A DNA stretch of 64,000 bases from Enchytraeus crypticus (taxonomy: Eukaryota; Annelida; Clitellata; Enchytraeida; Enchytraeidae), in the NCBI GenBank assembly GCA_905160935.1, contig CAJHZI010000833.1, positions 371,001-435,000 on the forward strand. The letters are read 5' to 3'. The position numbers and the translations under genes were made by a program. The notes beneath the pieces are model-generated. The model was given only the letters and a program-made list of their open reading frames with translations, did not search any database and was not told the DNA's origin. Shown here in pieces: positions 10,897-23,200 of this stretch. The number at the start of each line of letters is the position of its first letter. The stretch's first letter is position 1.

Positions 10897-13800
10897 TTAT
10901 ATTACAATCTTAGCCGGTCGATTTGAATTTCCAGCTAAGCCACTAATCTTACTGGAATCTCTATCGCCGCTGTGTGCATAAGAACTCTGATAATTATTAC
11001 TAAAGTTATGTCCAGAAGGTACACCCGAGCCAGCCTTTCTTGAGTCGTCATTCAGAGCGCTCTGAGATAAAATATCGCTCATGACCTTCGATTCAGTATT
11101 ATACAAACTGAAGAACTTTCCAGAACCCCCCGAGGCTGGAGAAGTGGCAGGAGTGGATTTAGCTGATCTCAGAGCCTTCATCGCATCGAATATGGCCATG
11201 TGGGACTCGGTTCCAGGAGGTCCAGGGTTCTTCACCTCTGAGCTGATCACTTGATCCGTTCTTTGCTGGCGAGTAACCTGTGACGTCACCACACGTTCGC
11301 CAGGTGGAAAATCCGAGGAAGGTCTTTGACCTTGCGGATGATCACGAGATATTAAAGGCTGGGAAGATTCTGACCTTGAGGTTGTGTAAGTGGTGTGAAG
11401 AGTTTCTCGTTGAAAGGAAGACGATTCGATGGTTGCCGAGGTCAGAATTGTGTGCTGCTGTGTTCCCTCTCCGCTAACTGGTTGATCGATGATTTCTCGA
11501 TTCCTATCGGTTGTCGACGATGTTACAACTTTAGAATTCTGCTCTTGAAGAAATTCTGTGATCGGTTCGTTTGTTTGCAGTCTTCCTCCATCACTAAACG
11601 TATCAATATTATGTTTATTGTTGTTCTGAAAGTCACGTTCTACTGTCACGTGATCCAAGCGCTGGTGTAGCTGATTCGAGCTTTGAGGGTTATTGCTAAA
11701 TCGCTCTGTGTTGTTCTCCGCAAAATCATCCTGATAATGTTTCAATTCTCTAACACTAGCTTCGTCGTTTCGTATAAAACCTGCCTCTGAAGAACCATCA
11801 CGACGCTCAGGCACGACGTGATCTATGTCTGTTCCAACATCTCCCACTTCCAACTGAGGCTTAACGTTGTTCTCCAGTGCTGGGTCTAAGGGAATGTCTG
11901 CATTGATGGTCTCCTGAACCACGTCTATCGTTGACTTGGGAGTGTACTTGTATTCTTTCTTTGGTGGACGACTCCGAGGTGTTGGTTCTCTTACGTCACC
12001 CTGAAATGTTGAACATACTACTGACCAACGAAGTATTAGAGAGAACTAGAAGATTCAGTAACAAGAACTGCAATATAGTCCAATGGTAGCAAATAAACTC
12101 TTTTGTTTACATTAAATTTAGATGAAACTCTGTTAATAATTAAGTATGTTAATTGTTGTTAATAGGCTTTCAGTGAATTATCATCGAACCGGAAGTGAGA
12201 CAAAAGTCGCCATCATTTTATAGGCTGTGGTGTATCTTCAACTTTTATATCTATGCTACTGACGTTAAATCCCAGTTGAACTAGGGTCGGGATAGAAAAT
12301 GCGGTAATAGTTTTGTATTAAGCTATTGAGAAGTAATGTCCTGAATATATTACGTCCCCTTTATATTATGTGTAAATAGCTGAGTGTGACAACATCATAT
12401 AACGCCAAGAAATATGTAAATAGCTAAGTGTGTGGGGCGCCAGATAACATCAAGATATGTCTAAATAGCTAAGTGAGTAAACGAGATAACGTCAAGAATA
12501 TGTCTAAATAACTACTAAGTGTGTAGAACAAGAGTCATAACAAGAAATGTGTAAATAGCTAAGTGTGCAGAGTGTCAGATAACGTCAAGAAGATTTACTC
12601 TTCCTAAGGGCCTGCTCCTCAGGTCAAGGGATCAATTCCCGAGTGGACTAATCGGAGCATAAGATCTCAGACAAGCACCCGATTGCAAGAACGAAAGTAA
12701 AAAAACTGCCTTTATAACTGTTGAATCATGGAATCGTCAAACATGGAGTATAAAAACGATGTACATGTACATGTATATCGTTAAAAAAAAACAGAGATGG
12801 TCATTTCACTATAATAAGTATTTATAAATATAGTTAGAAAAAATTACAAAACATGAAATGAAAACAAGTGACTGTAGGCTACCATTAAATTCTTTAAATA
12901 AGCTACTTATAAAAACACAAATGGTCCTCCTAGATAGGCCTATAGGGCCGCGTTGATACCTTTCATCCGTTATATAGGATTAGCACTATTGAAAATTTCC
13001 AAATATTAAATAAAGGCGATCAGTGATAGAATAAAATTTGACAAAAATAAATATTGACTTTAATGCTTTTAACGTAAATATTTGAAATACTGGTTATCAT
13101 TTAATTAATGATTATCATTTAATTAATGATTATCATTTAATTAATGATTATCATTTAATTAATGATTATCATTTAATTAATGATTATCATTTAATTAATG
13201 ATTATCATTTAATTAATGATTATCATTTAATTAATGATTATCATTTAATTAATGATTATCATTTAATTAATGATTATAATTTAATTAATGATTATCATTT
13301 AATTAATGATTATCATTTAATTAATGATTATCATTTAATTAATGATTATCATTTAATTAATGATTATCATTTAATTAATGATTATCATTTAATTAATGAT
13401 TATCATTTAATTAATGATTATCATTTAATTAATGATTATCATTTAATTAATGATTATCATTTAATTAATGATTATCATTTAATTAATGATCCATCATCAT
13501 GTATCAGCAAACAGACTTGAGCGTCAGAACGGAATTTTGTCAATCTCTTCGTGCTGAAAGAAATTTTACTGCAGAAATTTATTTGCTAATAATAATATCA
13601 ACAATACTATCAACCAATAAAAACACTTCACCGCTTACCACTGCTTGATTTTCTTCCTGTGGAACTGGATGATTATTTGGACTCAACGCGGATGGAGTAG
13701 AATTCTTCACGGATTCGTCAGTAGCGGAAGACTTTGTTACCGGAGTCTTCGTTGTGGACTCTGTTGTAACCGGAACAGCTGATAGAATTTCCTTGTATTC

Positions 13801-13917
13801 CTGTATCCGCTTTGATCCCCTCTTTGATCCTTTCTTTGATCCTGTCTTAGTGCCTGGTCCATACGGAGCCTTGTCTGGATCGGTGGTCTTCGATCCTTTA
13901 GAACACGATCCGCCCAT
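10897..13917 (-). CDS. Unrecognised protein with an N-myristoylation signal, two exons
   Basis: I do not recognise this gene. Exons 13639-13917 and 10897-12000 join in phase 0 at good GT/AG sites (GTG|GTAAGC and TTTCAG|GGT), giving about 460 residues. The N-terminus MGGSCSKGSK fits an N-myristoylation signal (Gly2, Ser at positions 4 and 6), with Cys5 available for palmitoylation. The polybasic stretch GSKKGSKRGSKR at residues 26-37 would strengthen membrane binding. A short segment after the junction is basic and Pro-rich (PRSRPPKKEYKYTPKSTIDV). The rest is Ser/Thr/Gln/Asn-rich and probably disordered, except for one possible helix (MAIFDAMKALRSAK) near the C-terminal third. Coding status is supported by the long open frame, matched phase across the intron and the coherent N-terminal motif. 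The intron contains an 18-bp satellite of about 22 units. Function unknown. Confidence 0.72.
12325..12600. repeat. Degenerate tandem repeat, unit about 45-60 bp
   Basis: Recurring TGTAAATAGCTAAGTGTG followed by AGATAACGTCAAGAA-like text, four to five diverged units. It lies in the intron of the myristoylated-protein gene. Confidence 0.65.
13093..13490. repeat. 18-bp satellite, about 22 units
   Basis: The unit ATTATCATTTAATTAATG is tandemly repeated almost without error; one unit near 13273 has ATTATAAT. Each unit contains the palindromic TTAATTAA. Intronic. Confidence 0.97.
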
Positions 13918-14556
13918 ACTGTGGGAATTATCTTTTACTTTATGTAATTAATCAAATCGATCCGTAGTAAGCACAACTGGAATTATACAAAAATAATTTC
14001 TTTTATTATCACTAAATTGTGATATTTTGCAAGTGTAATTCATTTATATAGAATAAACGTATTTTAAACTTGTGATTAACTGTAAACGCTAGCAGTGATC
14101 AAATTTACATTCAGACTCAGGAATCCGTTTCAAAGGCGATTATTATAATTAACGTACTTTTACCGATATGTCCGCTCAATTAAGCGATATAGATAGAATA
14201 TAGGCTGTTTAGTGGAACTACATGTCTTATAAGGTGCAGTAATATTATTATTGTCAACATTTCAACTGCCAGTGCCTATTAAACTTTGCATACAAAGTTA
14301 TCTATAGGCCTATGTGGAACGGACAAGTAGGCCTATAGGCTGTTTAGATGAGCCAGCCACGTGACCAATGTCGTCTGAGGTGTCCTAGAAATCGTATTGA
14401 GATAGTAAATAGTAAACGAACGTTAAAAACATCGTTATAGATGTGATCAGAAATAACCATGAGCTGCAAGAAGTAAAAAAGCGTAATATATTTTTATATA
14501 TCGTAGTACATGCAGTCATATACATTATAAATGGAATACATCTAAATAAATAAATG
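13918..14556. other. Upstream flank of the myristoylated-protein gene, no gene
   Basis: AT-rich sequence that should include that gene's promoter by position. I see no TATA box or CpG-rich block that would fix it. Confidence 0.4.
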
Positions 14557-14635
14557 GATTTGTCTCAATAATGCCAGATGTTGTCATGGACGACAGTAGC
14601 ACTCTAATTGTTGTTGTTGTTATTATAACATTCTG
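14557..14635 (+). mobile_element. LINE-T2 3' tail fragment
   Basis: TTGTCTCAATAATGCCAGAT, GACAGTAGCACTCTAATTG and a (TTG/TTA)n end match the T2 tail at 7547-7700. Confidence 0.6.
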
Positions 14636-14699
14636 AAGAGCCATTATATGTATAGAAATTATTATAAACAATTAGTAGTAGTATTTATTTTAACCCGGG

Positions 14700-15065
14700 T
14701 ACAAAGAACTGGAGGTATGATAATACGATTCGAGCAGTACGTCCTGAATCGCCGCCCGGCTACTCGAAGTCATCTAGCTGCTTTAAAGAACTGCTGCAGC
14801 AGACTGCATTAAATCTTTGCAAAGTCATGCATGGAATGGGTTGATAAAGAAAATAGGTCCCTCGCTCATCTCTGCAATAAATATGCTTATGCCATTAATG
14901 AAACCCGATTGGGATTCATAAGGCTCATAGTTTCAGTGGCCTCGGTTAGTTTAGCAGCCCTCCAAGCAACGACTAAAGTTGTTCTCAGGTAACAGTTCGA
15001 CATAGTGTCAATGACCAATGTAGGGATGTCTGCTCGCGAAAGGGTTCGCCATATTATGTCGTTTA
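14700..15065 (-). pseudogene. Degraded retrotransposon-derived coding fragment
   Basis: The minus-strand translation from about 15065 contains NDIIWRTLSRADIPTLV and, further on, ATETMSLMNPNRVSLM. These resemble the NDVIWRAL... and VETLGPM... blocks common in invertebrate retrotransposon polyproteins downstream of RT. Stops interrupt the frame. The similarity is judged from memory of the pattern and needs a protein search. Confidence 0.4.
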
Positions 15066-15185
15066 AATTGCGATTAATAATAATATAATTAATAATAATA
15101 TTATTATTATTATTATTATCGTTATTATTATTATTAATTGCTATAAAATGTTCCAATCCCGACCATGGCTATACTGGAACTCAAT
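15065..15185. repeat. (TTA/AAT)n tract and family-A 3' end
   Basis: ATT repeats at about 15090-15140, then the family-A end (TCCCGACCATGGCTATACTG, GGAAGATGATGAT). Confidence 0.5.
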
Positions 15186-16410
15186 GGAAGATGATGATAT
15201 CGATGATTATTATAAAATATGGTATTAGAATCTTCAATATTACTATACCAGAAAATAAACCCAACTTTACTGGTAAATTGAGTATACTAATGAAGTATAT
15301 ACAGTCCTACTTCACAACACACTAATCATGCATTTCTGTTACCGCTTTTGTATTTATTTATAAAATAAATTTATTTGTTGAATTTGAAATACAAATAGGC
15401 GCCTAATCTACCATTCGCCTTTCTTAAGCTCCCTACAAACTAACAATATAACCTCGTACTATTTATTACGCCAATATCGTCTTTGTAATTAATTAGAAAG
15501 TAGACTACAGCAACTTCAATTATGAAAATACACTGCTTATCTACCAACTAACGTGTTTTCACGAATATAACTCTAGAACCGCTTTATATTAGTCGCTTAA
15601 ATATTCTGAGATCAAAACGCTTACGTCAGTGTAACTATTCAATCTGTTTTATAGCATAAACTATCCGTAGCTTCGTTTAATGTTTTACAACACCGTACTA
15701 TTTGTCGTCGCAACAATTTCAATGGGTAACAAACTGAACGATCGCTGTAAGTTTCCGATTTGTTGAACGCATTTACTTCTCTAATCACCAACGCCTTATT
15801 TGAATTATAACAACCATATATTTCAATCAAGTATTTAATCCTAGTCTCTTAGCTGCTACGCTAGTCTACCAACTAACCTGTTTTCACCTGAGTTACCCAT
15901 TCAACGTCTCAAATAGATCTAAAGCCATACAATATCAACAAGTTGTAACCAGGTGTGCAGGCCTATACCTTTCAGCGCAATAATTCACTTATATTAGCCC
16001 TTGTGTGCCGCCAGGCATCGTTTAAGCACTGAATAAGTGGGGTGGTGGCAACGTTGCCCCCTAGCACGAATTATCCCGAAATGACACTATCTATTCCCTT
16101 CTTTAAAATCCGAAACTTTCTTTGAGTGAGTTTTTGACAAAAATTTCAGATTTATTGTTTGAATTTGCTTAATCTCTTCTATTGATGTAATCCAAATGTA
16201 AAATCATAGAGCTTTGTTATGTAAATTCTTCTTTATTACTAGTGTGATAAAGTCAAAACATTTTTTTTATTTATTTCACCAATTCAATGGTAGACAAGTA
16301 CAAAAGACAACATTGCAAAGCTATCAAGTGAGCAACTAACATGCAAATTGTCAATATTGTTAAATGACAAAAAGTGAATAGCAAAATTATAAAACGTTAC
16401 AGGCACATCC
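15186..16410. other. Gene-free stretch
   Basis: AT-rich single-copy-looking sequence. A 63-codon minus frame at 15639-15830 has no recognisable motif and is not called. Confidence 0.5.
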
Positions 16411-16412
16411 AA

Positions 16413-16541
16413 TGGCTGGAGCAAGTGGCTATGTCTGTAAGATATTCGACCTCAAATAAGTATGTGCGGGGTTCAAATCCTCTGCTCGCCCGTCACTGAC
16501 ATCGCCTTCGAGTGAGGAAACTACGTTAACATTAGCTTTTT
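16413..16541 (+). mobile_element. SINE-1 (tRNA-derived) copy
   Basis: Head GGCTGGAGCAAGTGGCTATG, B-box GGTTCAAATCC, then CGCCCGTCACTGACATCGCC and the tail GAGTGAGGAAACTACGTTAA. Confidence 0.8.
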
Positions 16542-16544
16542 ATA

Positions 16545-17865
16545 GATTTATCCATGCTTAAAATTGAAAAATATATAAAAAAGAAGTTTTATAATAAAAA
16601 TTGCAAAACTTTGATGGAATTTCAATTTATTCTCAGTGACATTATAAAAGTGTTTAACTTCTCCCAGTTTAGAAATCTAAAACCGCCAAGCGCACTTAGT
16701 TTAAAGCTTTAGCCCGTCTTCCATTAATATGCAAAGAATCTCCAACGAAAATTGTCGCGGTCGGTAGACACTTTACAATCGATTTTACAATAAACTTACA
16801 TTAGATACGCTCGAAGCCCACACTAAGTCTTGGGCGCCGTGTTGTTACTTGTAAGCTTTTGACAACTGATACACTCCGTACGTTTTACGTTTGAATTAAC
16901 AAGCGAGGGCATTGCTTGCGGTAATTACTACAGACCAGGGGAGTTGATGAAATATGTTAGATTTTAGTTTAGTTTTCATTTCCTAATTTGTCACATCAAC
17001 AACTAAGAAGGTGCACCCTAAATAAAATCAATTCAGTTCGGACTCAAGTCCGTATCCTACAGTAGAAATCTGCTTCCATATTGGACTATATGCTTCCTTA
17101 TTGGACTATATGCCTACCTACGCTGTGCTGTATGAACTATGCCAGATGTAGAATGCGTGTCTTTGTACAACAGTTTTGTTAAGATTTAGCTAGGAAATAG
17201 TTATATTGTAATTTAAACCGTTTTTTTGCTATATGGAATATATGCCTAAAAATGTATAAGGTCCAGGAACTTTGTTTTTCAGGCATAATAATTTTCTTAA
17301 TTGTAGTAGATATACAATAGTAATTCATTATTTATTTTAAACCATCTCTTGACGGTCGAATATAATAGTTAAATAACTCTTATGACGTGATCGAATTTAT
17401 CAGATTTTGTTATCTCTATCCTGACAGTTTATTTACTATGCATGTTTCACTTGTTTGGAATTACATGAGACGTTAACGGTTATAATGAATGATTGTCAGT
17501 TATTAAAAAATTTACTTTACGTTGTTGTTCATTTTTTAATTAATTAAATATTTAATTGAAATACATCATTAAATGCAAAGATTGAAAAGATTGAAGAAAT
17601 AAACGCTTCCAATAATTCGGATTCATAAAGCACTCGTTTGATTTATTACACATATACATGTAAATCTCTTAATAAATCTGTCAGGCGACATGTATCACCA
17701 CGTTCACGTTGTAAAACTTCTAAATCGAAGCTGCTGGTGGCTTATGCTATAAAATGGATTAAATAACTTGATCCTAGCGCTTTGATCTCAGATTATTTAA
17801 GCGATTAGGTAAGCTTCCACAGTTGTTCTGACGTTACATTTATTCGATGCAACTTACCATTGTAA
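16545..17865. other. Gene-free stretch
   Basis: Mostly AT-rich. A small direct repeat, CTTCCATATTGGACTATATG, occurs twice near 17075-17115. No gene seen. Confidence 0.5.
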
Positions 17866-17867
17866 GT

Positions 17868-18075
17868 AGCACTAGCCCGTGTGGTGTCCGACTATTACAG
17901 AATATACACACCGTAAACTCACGCGTTGTAGCAGTCGATTAAGCAGAAACTGAAGAAGGCAGTGGGAACCCGTATCAGAAGCCAAATTATTTCATGGATA
18001 AAGATTTGATGAAAGCTTTTCCTTTGGAGTGGGATTAACTTGTCAACGGAGTAATCTTCGAACGTGAATGCAGGT
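17868..18075 (+). mobile_element. Family-B repeat, diverged copy
   Basis: AGCCCGTGTGGTGTCCGACT, GTGGGAACCCGTATCAGAAG and TGGGATTAACTTGTCAACGG follow the order of the copy at 8978-9306. Confidence 0.5.
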
Positions 18076-18123
18076 TGTGTAGGTTTATCCTTACCGGGCC
18101 TATCTCACTAGACGGAGCGTAAG

Positions 18124-18124
<1 letters not shown>

Positions 18125-18164
<40 letters not shown>

Positions 18165-18429
18165 GGTATAACGTCCGTTTCCTCATCCAAGGATGATGTA
18201 AGGGACGTCCCCAAAGCACACATCACTACAGATCACCTCACCCAAACCATTCTGCAAAAGAAATATGCTGAGGAGAAGTAAGGTTCTAAACGAAAGCCGG
18301 TCCGGTGATCAAAAATGGTCAGGGTTGATTGCTTGTGTCTCTGGTGAGAAGAGGCAAGTCTTAAGCTTACAACAGAAAGCTGAAAGAGAAGAACAAGAGC
18401 TAAGATAAATGGGTGCAGAGTTCCAGATA

Positions 18430-18430
<1 letters not shown>
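18125..18430 (-). pseudogene. CR1/L2-like LINE (T1), 3' end
   Basis: On the minus strand the last pol codons read LWNSAPIYLSSCSS and FCCKLKTCLFSPET, followed by GATCACCGGACCGGC, AGCATATTTCTTTTGCAG, GTCCCTTACATCATCCTTGG, GAGGAAACGGACGTTA and a (TTA)n tail (plus-strand AAT repeats at 18125-18160). It carries the same tail as the other T1 copies. Confidence 0.7.
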
Positions 18431-18476
<46 letters not shown>

Positions 18477-18493
18477 AAGAGATAGAGAGAGAT
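18431..18493. repeat. (GA)n microsatellite
   Basis: GAGAGATAGAGAGAGA... run adjoining the LINE-T1 copy. Confidence 0.9.
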
Positions 18494-18539
18494 ACCTAGT
18501 TAGTTGGGACTCGAGCACCGCTACCATGTTCAAATAGTA

Positions 18540-19126
18540 TTGAGACTAATGACATTTTGACGTAGGCCTATATTTTCTGCTACATTTATATAATTATTGT
18601 CAACTTATCAGAAGGCGTATATTATAGTCTAAATCATAGAATGGGCTTGCAGAATTTGACAAGATATCACGAAGATATCACATATGACAATTATCAGAAC
18701 GACACGTATATATCTATAAGGCTAGTATTTGTTTTGTACAGACTAACTTGCATTTTATATTTCTTGCGCGTTAGGTCTCAGATTCATTATAATTTAGTAC
18801 CACGTCTAGACCTTAATTAATGCAGCCTGCATGTACATGTATATGTTGTATATGTTGATACACTTCCAACGTACTTTATTGCTCATTTGTAATTTTACAC
18901 CTACTTTTTCATTTCAATTAAGCAAAACTAGACATAGAATCTGTAGGTTTGTGTTTATATTGCATAGGTGCGGTCATGTTACATTGGTTAGCCCTATTAC
19001 GTGTAGTTCGTTTGAACTTCTAACGGTTTGTAAAGCAGCACCTTCAAGGCTGTAATATATGCTGCTTACTCTATTTTAATTTTTTAAGGTAAATATTTGC
19101 ATGTTGGCACTCCCTCCCCCCAAAAC
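18540..19126. other. Gene-free stretch
   Basis: AT-rich sequence; a 74-codon plus frame at 18831-19055 has no recognisable motif. Confidence 0.45.
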
Positions 19127-19272
19127 TGAAATAATAATAATAATAATAATAATAAAGGTTTAACGTCCGTTTCCTCATCCAGGGATGATGTCAGGGACGT
19201 CCCCAACAGCACACATCACTACAGATCAATTCACCCAGACCAATCTGAGCAAGAAATGTGCTGAGAAGTGGC
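19127..19272 (-). mobile_element. LINE-T1 3' tail
   Basis: The reverse complement reads CTCAGCACATTTCTTGCTCA, TCTGTAGTGATGTGTGCTG, GTCCCTGACATCATCCCTGG, GAGGAAACGGACGTTAAACC then (TTA)n. Confidence 0.7.
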
Positions 19273-19830
19273 AAACAATATTATGCATTAAAGACTATAT
19301 GTAGATATTAGTTATTACTAAATGTGTAATTAAACTATCGGTCTTGTCTTCATCGATCTGTAGATTGTCGTTATACATGTATATAGCGACATAGTAATTT
19401 TTTTCTTTTTTCTGCTAATGAATTCCATATATTTGCTTCTTCATTACTAAGTTACCATGTTGCGTTAATGATACTATAAAGCGAACCAAAAGTAAAGCGT
19501 ACGAAACGTACGAGGTGACTGGGAAAGTATTGAGGAAAGCAACGGTAAATCATCAGATACAGATCTTGACTTTGAGTAACTTAGATGATTTAAAGTTTAA
19601 TCTAGGCTGACGAACATGTTAATAACGTGTCAGCATCGTATCAAAGCGTATTGCTTTGAAAATTAGGTATAACTTAATTATCAACAGTCAGCCATCGGAA
19701 AATGAGAAAATCATAAAGTAACAATAAAACTTAAAACCAATTTGAGCAAGAAAATATAACAGCTCTTTCAAACATTTACCAGTTTAAGTGAAAAATAATT
19801 CTCTTTATCTCTCAATTTCTCAGCGCACGC
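19273..19830. other. Gene-free stretch
   Basis: AT-rich sequence with no coding or repeat signature that I recognise. Confidence 0.45.
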
Positions 19831-19832
19831 CT

Positions 19833-19978
19833 AGTGCACTGCCTAATGCACTGCCTAGCAGCCTAGTGCACTGCCTAATGCACTGCCTAGCAGCCTAGTG
19901 CACTGCGTAATGCACTGCCTAGCAGCCTAGTGCACTGCCTAATGCACTGCCTAGCAGCCGAGTGTACTGCCTAATGAC
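19833..19978. repeat. 32-bp tandem repeat, about 4.5 units
   Basis: The unit alternates CCTAGTGCACTG and CCTAATGCACTG with CCTAGCAG, so each 32-bp unit contains two related half-units. Confidence 0.85.
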
Positions 19979-20296
19979 AAGTCCATGGTATATAATTCCT
20001 TCACATATCAGTATTATTTGTCTTTCGTTTCATAGTCACACGCATTATCGCATCATCTAATATTCTCATTATTGATCTTCCGCAGATCTCTTTTCCTCTA
20101 TTCTTTCTTGTGTAGGCCTATATGTTTTGCAAAATTTAAAGCAGTAAAATGATGAGCAAAATAATATTAGTGGGTAACATAAAAAATGAGTCAAATAATG
20201 AGCAAAATAATAAACCATAAACATAATGAGCAAACTAATAAAAGAGTAAAGAGTAATTAAACAATTACAAAGTGAACTTTAAATTTACTATATTTG

Positions 20297-23200
20297 CTAG
20301 GAACCGAACACTTGTTCAATAAATTCTTCATAGTCCAGTGTCCCGCTCTGATCCTTGTCCGCCATCTTGATGATCCGATTGAGTTCGTAGTCGGAGAAAG
20401 CTTTTCCCATACTCCTGAACACACTGTCCAGTTCAGACTTGTCGATCTTTCCGTCTCCGTTTATATCAAAAGAGCGAAAGACAGATCTCATAGTAGCGGC
20501 TCTGAAACATAAAAAATAACAAATCGATGTAAAATACAAATGAAGGCATAACATAACGGCATCCTTGGCTCAGGAAGAACACAGATGCTTGTTCAAGGTA
20601 TACCTTTTAACTCGATTAACACATGTATGATATTTAAATGTCTCCTTCATTTTGTGACACGAAGTAGCCATTCGAACAAAATTAAATCGCGCACAATGCC
20701 ATAGATTCACTAAACCCTTCAACAATCTCTTTTCGTCCCTGACATTGTCCTAAGATGAGGAACCGGACGTTAAATTCTTAGCATTATTTTATCGAATTTT
20801 AATAACGTCGTAGAGGAATCGAACGTACCAAAATACATAGATTTTGCTTGCTTACGAATTTCTATTGGACAACTTTAGCGAGTCAGCATTAGTGTATTCA
20901 CTGTGGTAAACAACCGCATTTTTCAAAGCATTCCAGTGTAAAGAGATGAAGCAGGAAACGATAGTAACAGCTGATAGTTTAAGTCAAGTTTGTTTATCGA
21001 GTTTGTCAATAGTCTTAAGTCAAGACGCTCTCATGCCGATACTTTCTGTTTCTCATAAGATGATCTACTTTCATTTAGGCGAGTGGGTTCAAACATATAG
21101 AGGCCTAGTTTGTTTAATTTTACAACGAACAAAAATTTTAAATCTTCAAATATTACTAATTCTTTTAAAATAAATAGTCTTAAAGTATCTCAATTCTTTC
21201 AAATTGAATTAAGTCGCTAGTAACAGTTTGTTCTTTGTCAAACTGTCATATAAACATAAGCCTAACCATATAAATTTAAGTGCGGAATATTTTTGCTCGA
21301 ATACACAAGAATTAAACTACTCATGAACGTAGTTAAGTACACGTTTAATCCAGTTTGTTTAATCCAACAATTTAATCAAATATTATTTATAATCAGCACG
21401 GTTAATCCATAGTTGCAGCCCACCACTTTGATTCAAACTTTTTTTCTGTACAGAGTTAATGCATGCAGGCATAATTAAACTAACTCGTCACACTGATTCC
21501 CATATCCTAGTTCATTTTTGCTCAAGTTGGGACTCAACGAAATAGTAAATGAATAGTAACGAAACACATAAATAAATTATATATATATTCCTCATCATCA
21601 TCAACATCTTTCCTTAAATCCCAGTTTACTGGAAGTAAATTATATATAGGCCTATATATATTAATATATAAAATATATTACAAATATATATCCATTATAT
21701 ATTAAGCTCTACAACATTAAGTAATGTAGGCCAATAGATCTGCAGACACTGTAGTTAGAGCCTAAAATCGAATTAGCTCAGTTGATAGAGGATAGGCCAG
21801 TCACAATATTCTGATTTCCAGTCAGTAATTAATAATGAAGTACGTAAAGTCTATAAATGTACAAAAACAATTTAATAACTAAACTAATTATTTCTTTCTA
21901 AGCTACAGCGGATAACTTAATATTTAACTTTATTAGTTTTACTAATAGCGGAAGTTTGTATTTCTAAAGTTCCAGATATTTTAAATCCAGTGAACTTGTT
22001 AATTGGGGTCGGTTCCTATGTAGGCCTATCTTGAGCTATTTCATTCTAGTGATGTCAAAAAGAATAAGATTTAAAATAATACTGATAAAAACCACATTCG
22101 CTGAAAGATAATGATTACATGTGATAGATAATTATTACAAGTAGAGCCAAGCGTTTAGCCTCTGAGAGTCTGACTCATTAACGACTTTCAGGAAAATTAT
22201 CACTTCAGCAGTTGAAGTGTTGGCTATACATCGCACTTGGCTCGAGTGAATCAGCTTTAATAGCGTCAGATCTAAACTCTAAACTCTAGCTTGAAATTCA
22301 TATTTCTAAATTCTAATGTAATTTGACCTGTTATCTTTTAAGCGTGTACAGTATTGTTGATAATCATTACAGCTATTACACGTTACTGCTGTTACACGTT
22401 ACAGCTATTGAACGTTATAGCTATAACACGTTACAACTATTACAAGTTACATCTAGCTACTACATGTTAATTTGCTAACGTTAAAATGATATCTAAAACT
22501 GCTAAAATTTTAATATTTGAACATAAAATATTACAATTCTAAAGTTTCATGCTGAAAGAGATCAGAAGGTCACAGGTAGGAAATCTTTCAACATAGAAAA
22601 TAAAGAGAAAAAGACTAGAACATACTTATGATTCTTCGGAGGCATTAATCCCATAGCGATCTTGTATTCTTCCAGAGATATCTTGTTATCTCCTGAAGTG
22701 TCCACTGATCGGAACATATCCTGAGAAAATATATATACAGGATAACATTGATGAACACATGGTTAGTTCATCATCTGTTTATCGGTTTGGTTTTGATTCT
22801 ATTGTGCTCGATTTTGTCCTAGACGATAGTAGCGCAGTAGTTAATATTGTAGTTACTGTAGTTATTTCTGCATCAGCTTGATTAAGCTAGCATGGTTAAG
22901 TTAGCATGGTTAAGTTAGCATGGTTAAGTGGGCATGGTTAAGTTAGCATGATTAAGCTAGCATGGTTAAGTTAGCATGGTTAAGTGGGCATGATTAACTT
23001 AGCATCCTTAAGTTAGCATGGTTAAATTAGCATGATTAAGTGGGCATGATTAAGTTAGCATGATTAAGTTAGCATGATTAAGTTAGCATGATTAAGTGGG
23101 CATGATTAAGTTAGCATGGTTAAATTAGCATGGTTAAGTGGGCATGATTAAGTTAGCATGGTTAAGTTAGCATGGTTAAGTTAGCATGATTAAGTGGGCA

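Noticed and set aside
11280-11670. Plus-strand frames of 65 and 91 codons
   Set aside because: Antisense shadows of exon 2 of the myristoylated-protein gene.
13093-13490. CRISPR-like array
   Set aside because: Continuous 18-bp tandem units without spacers, in an animal intron.
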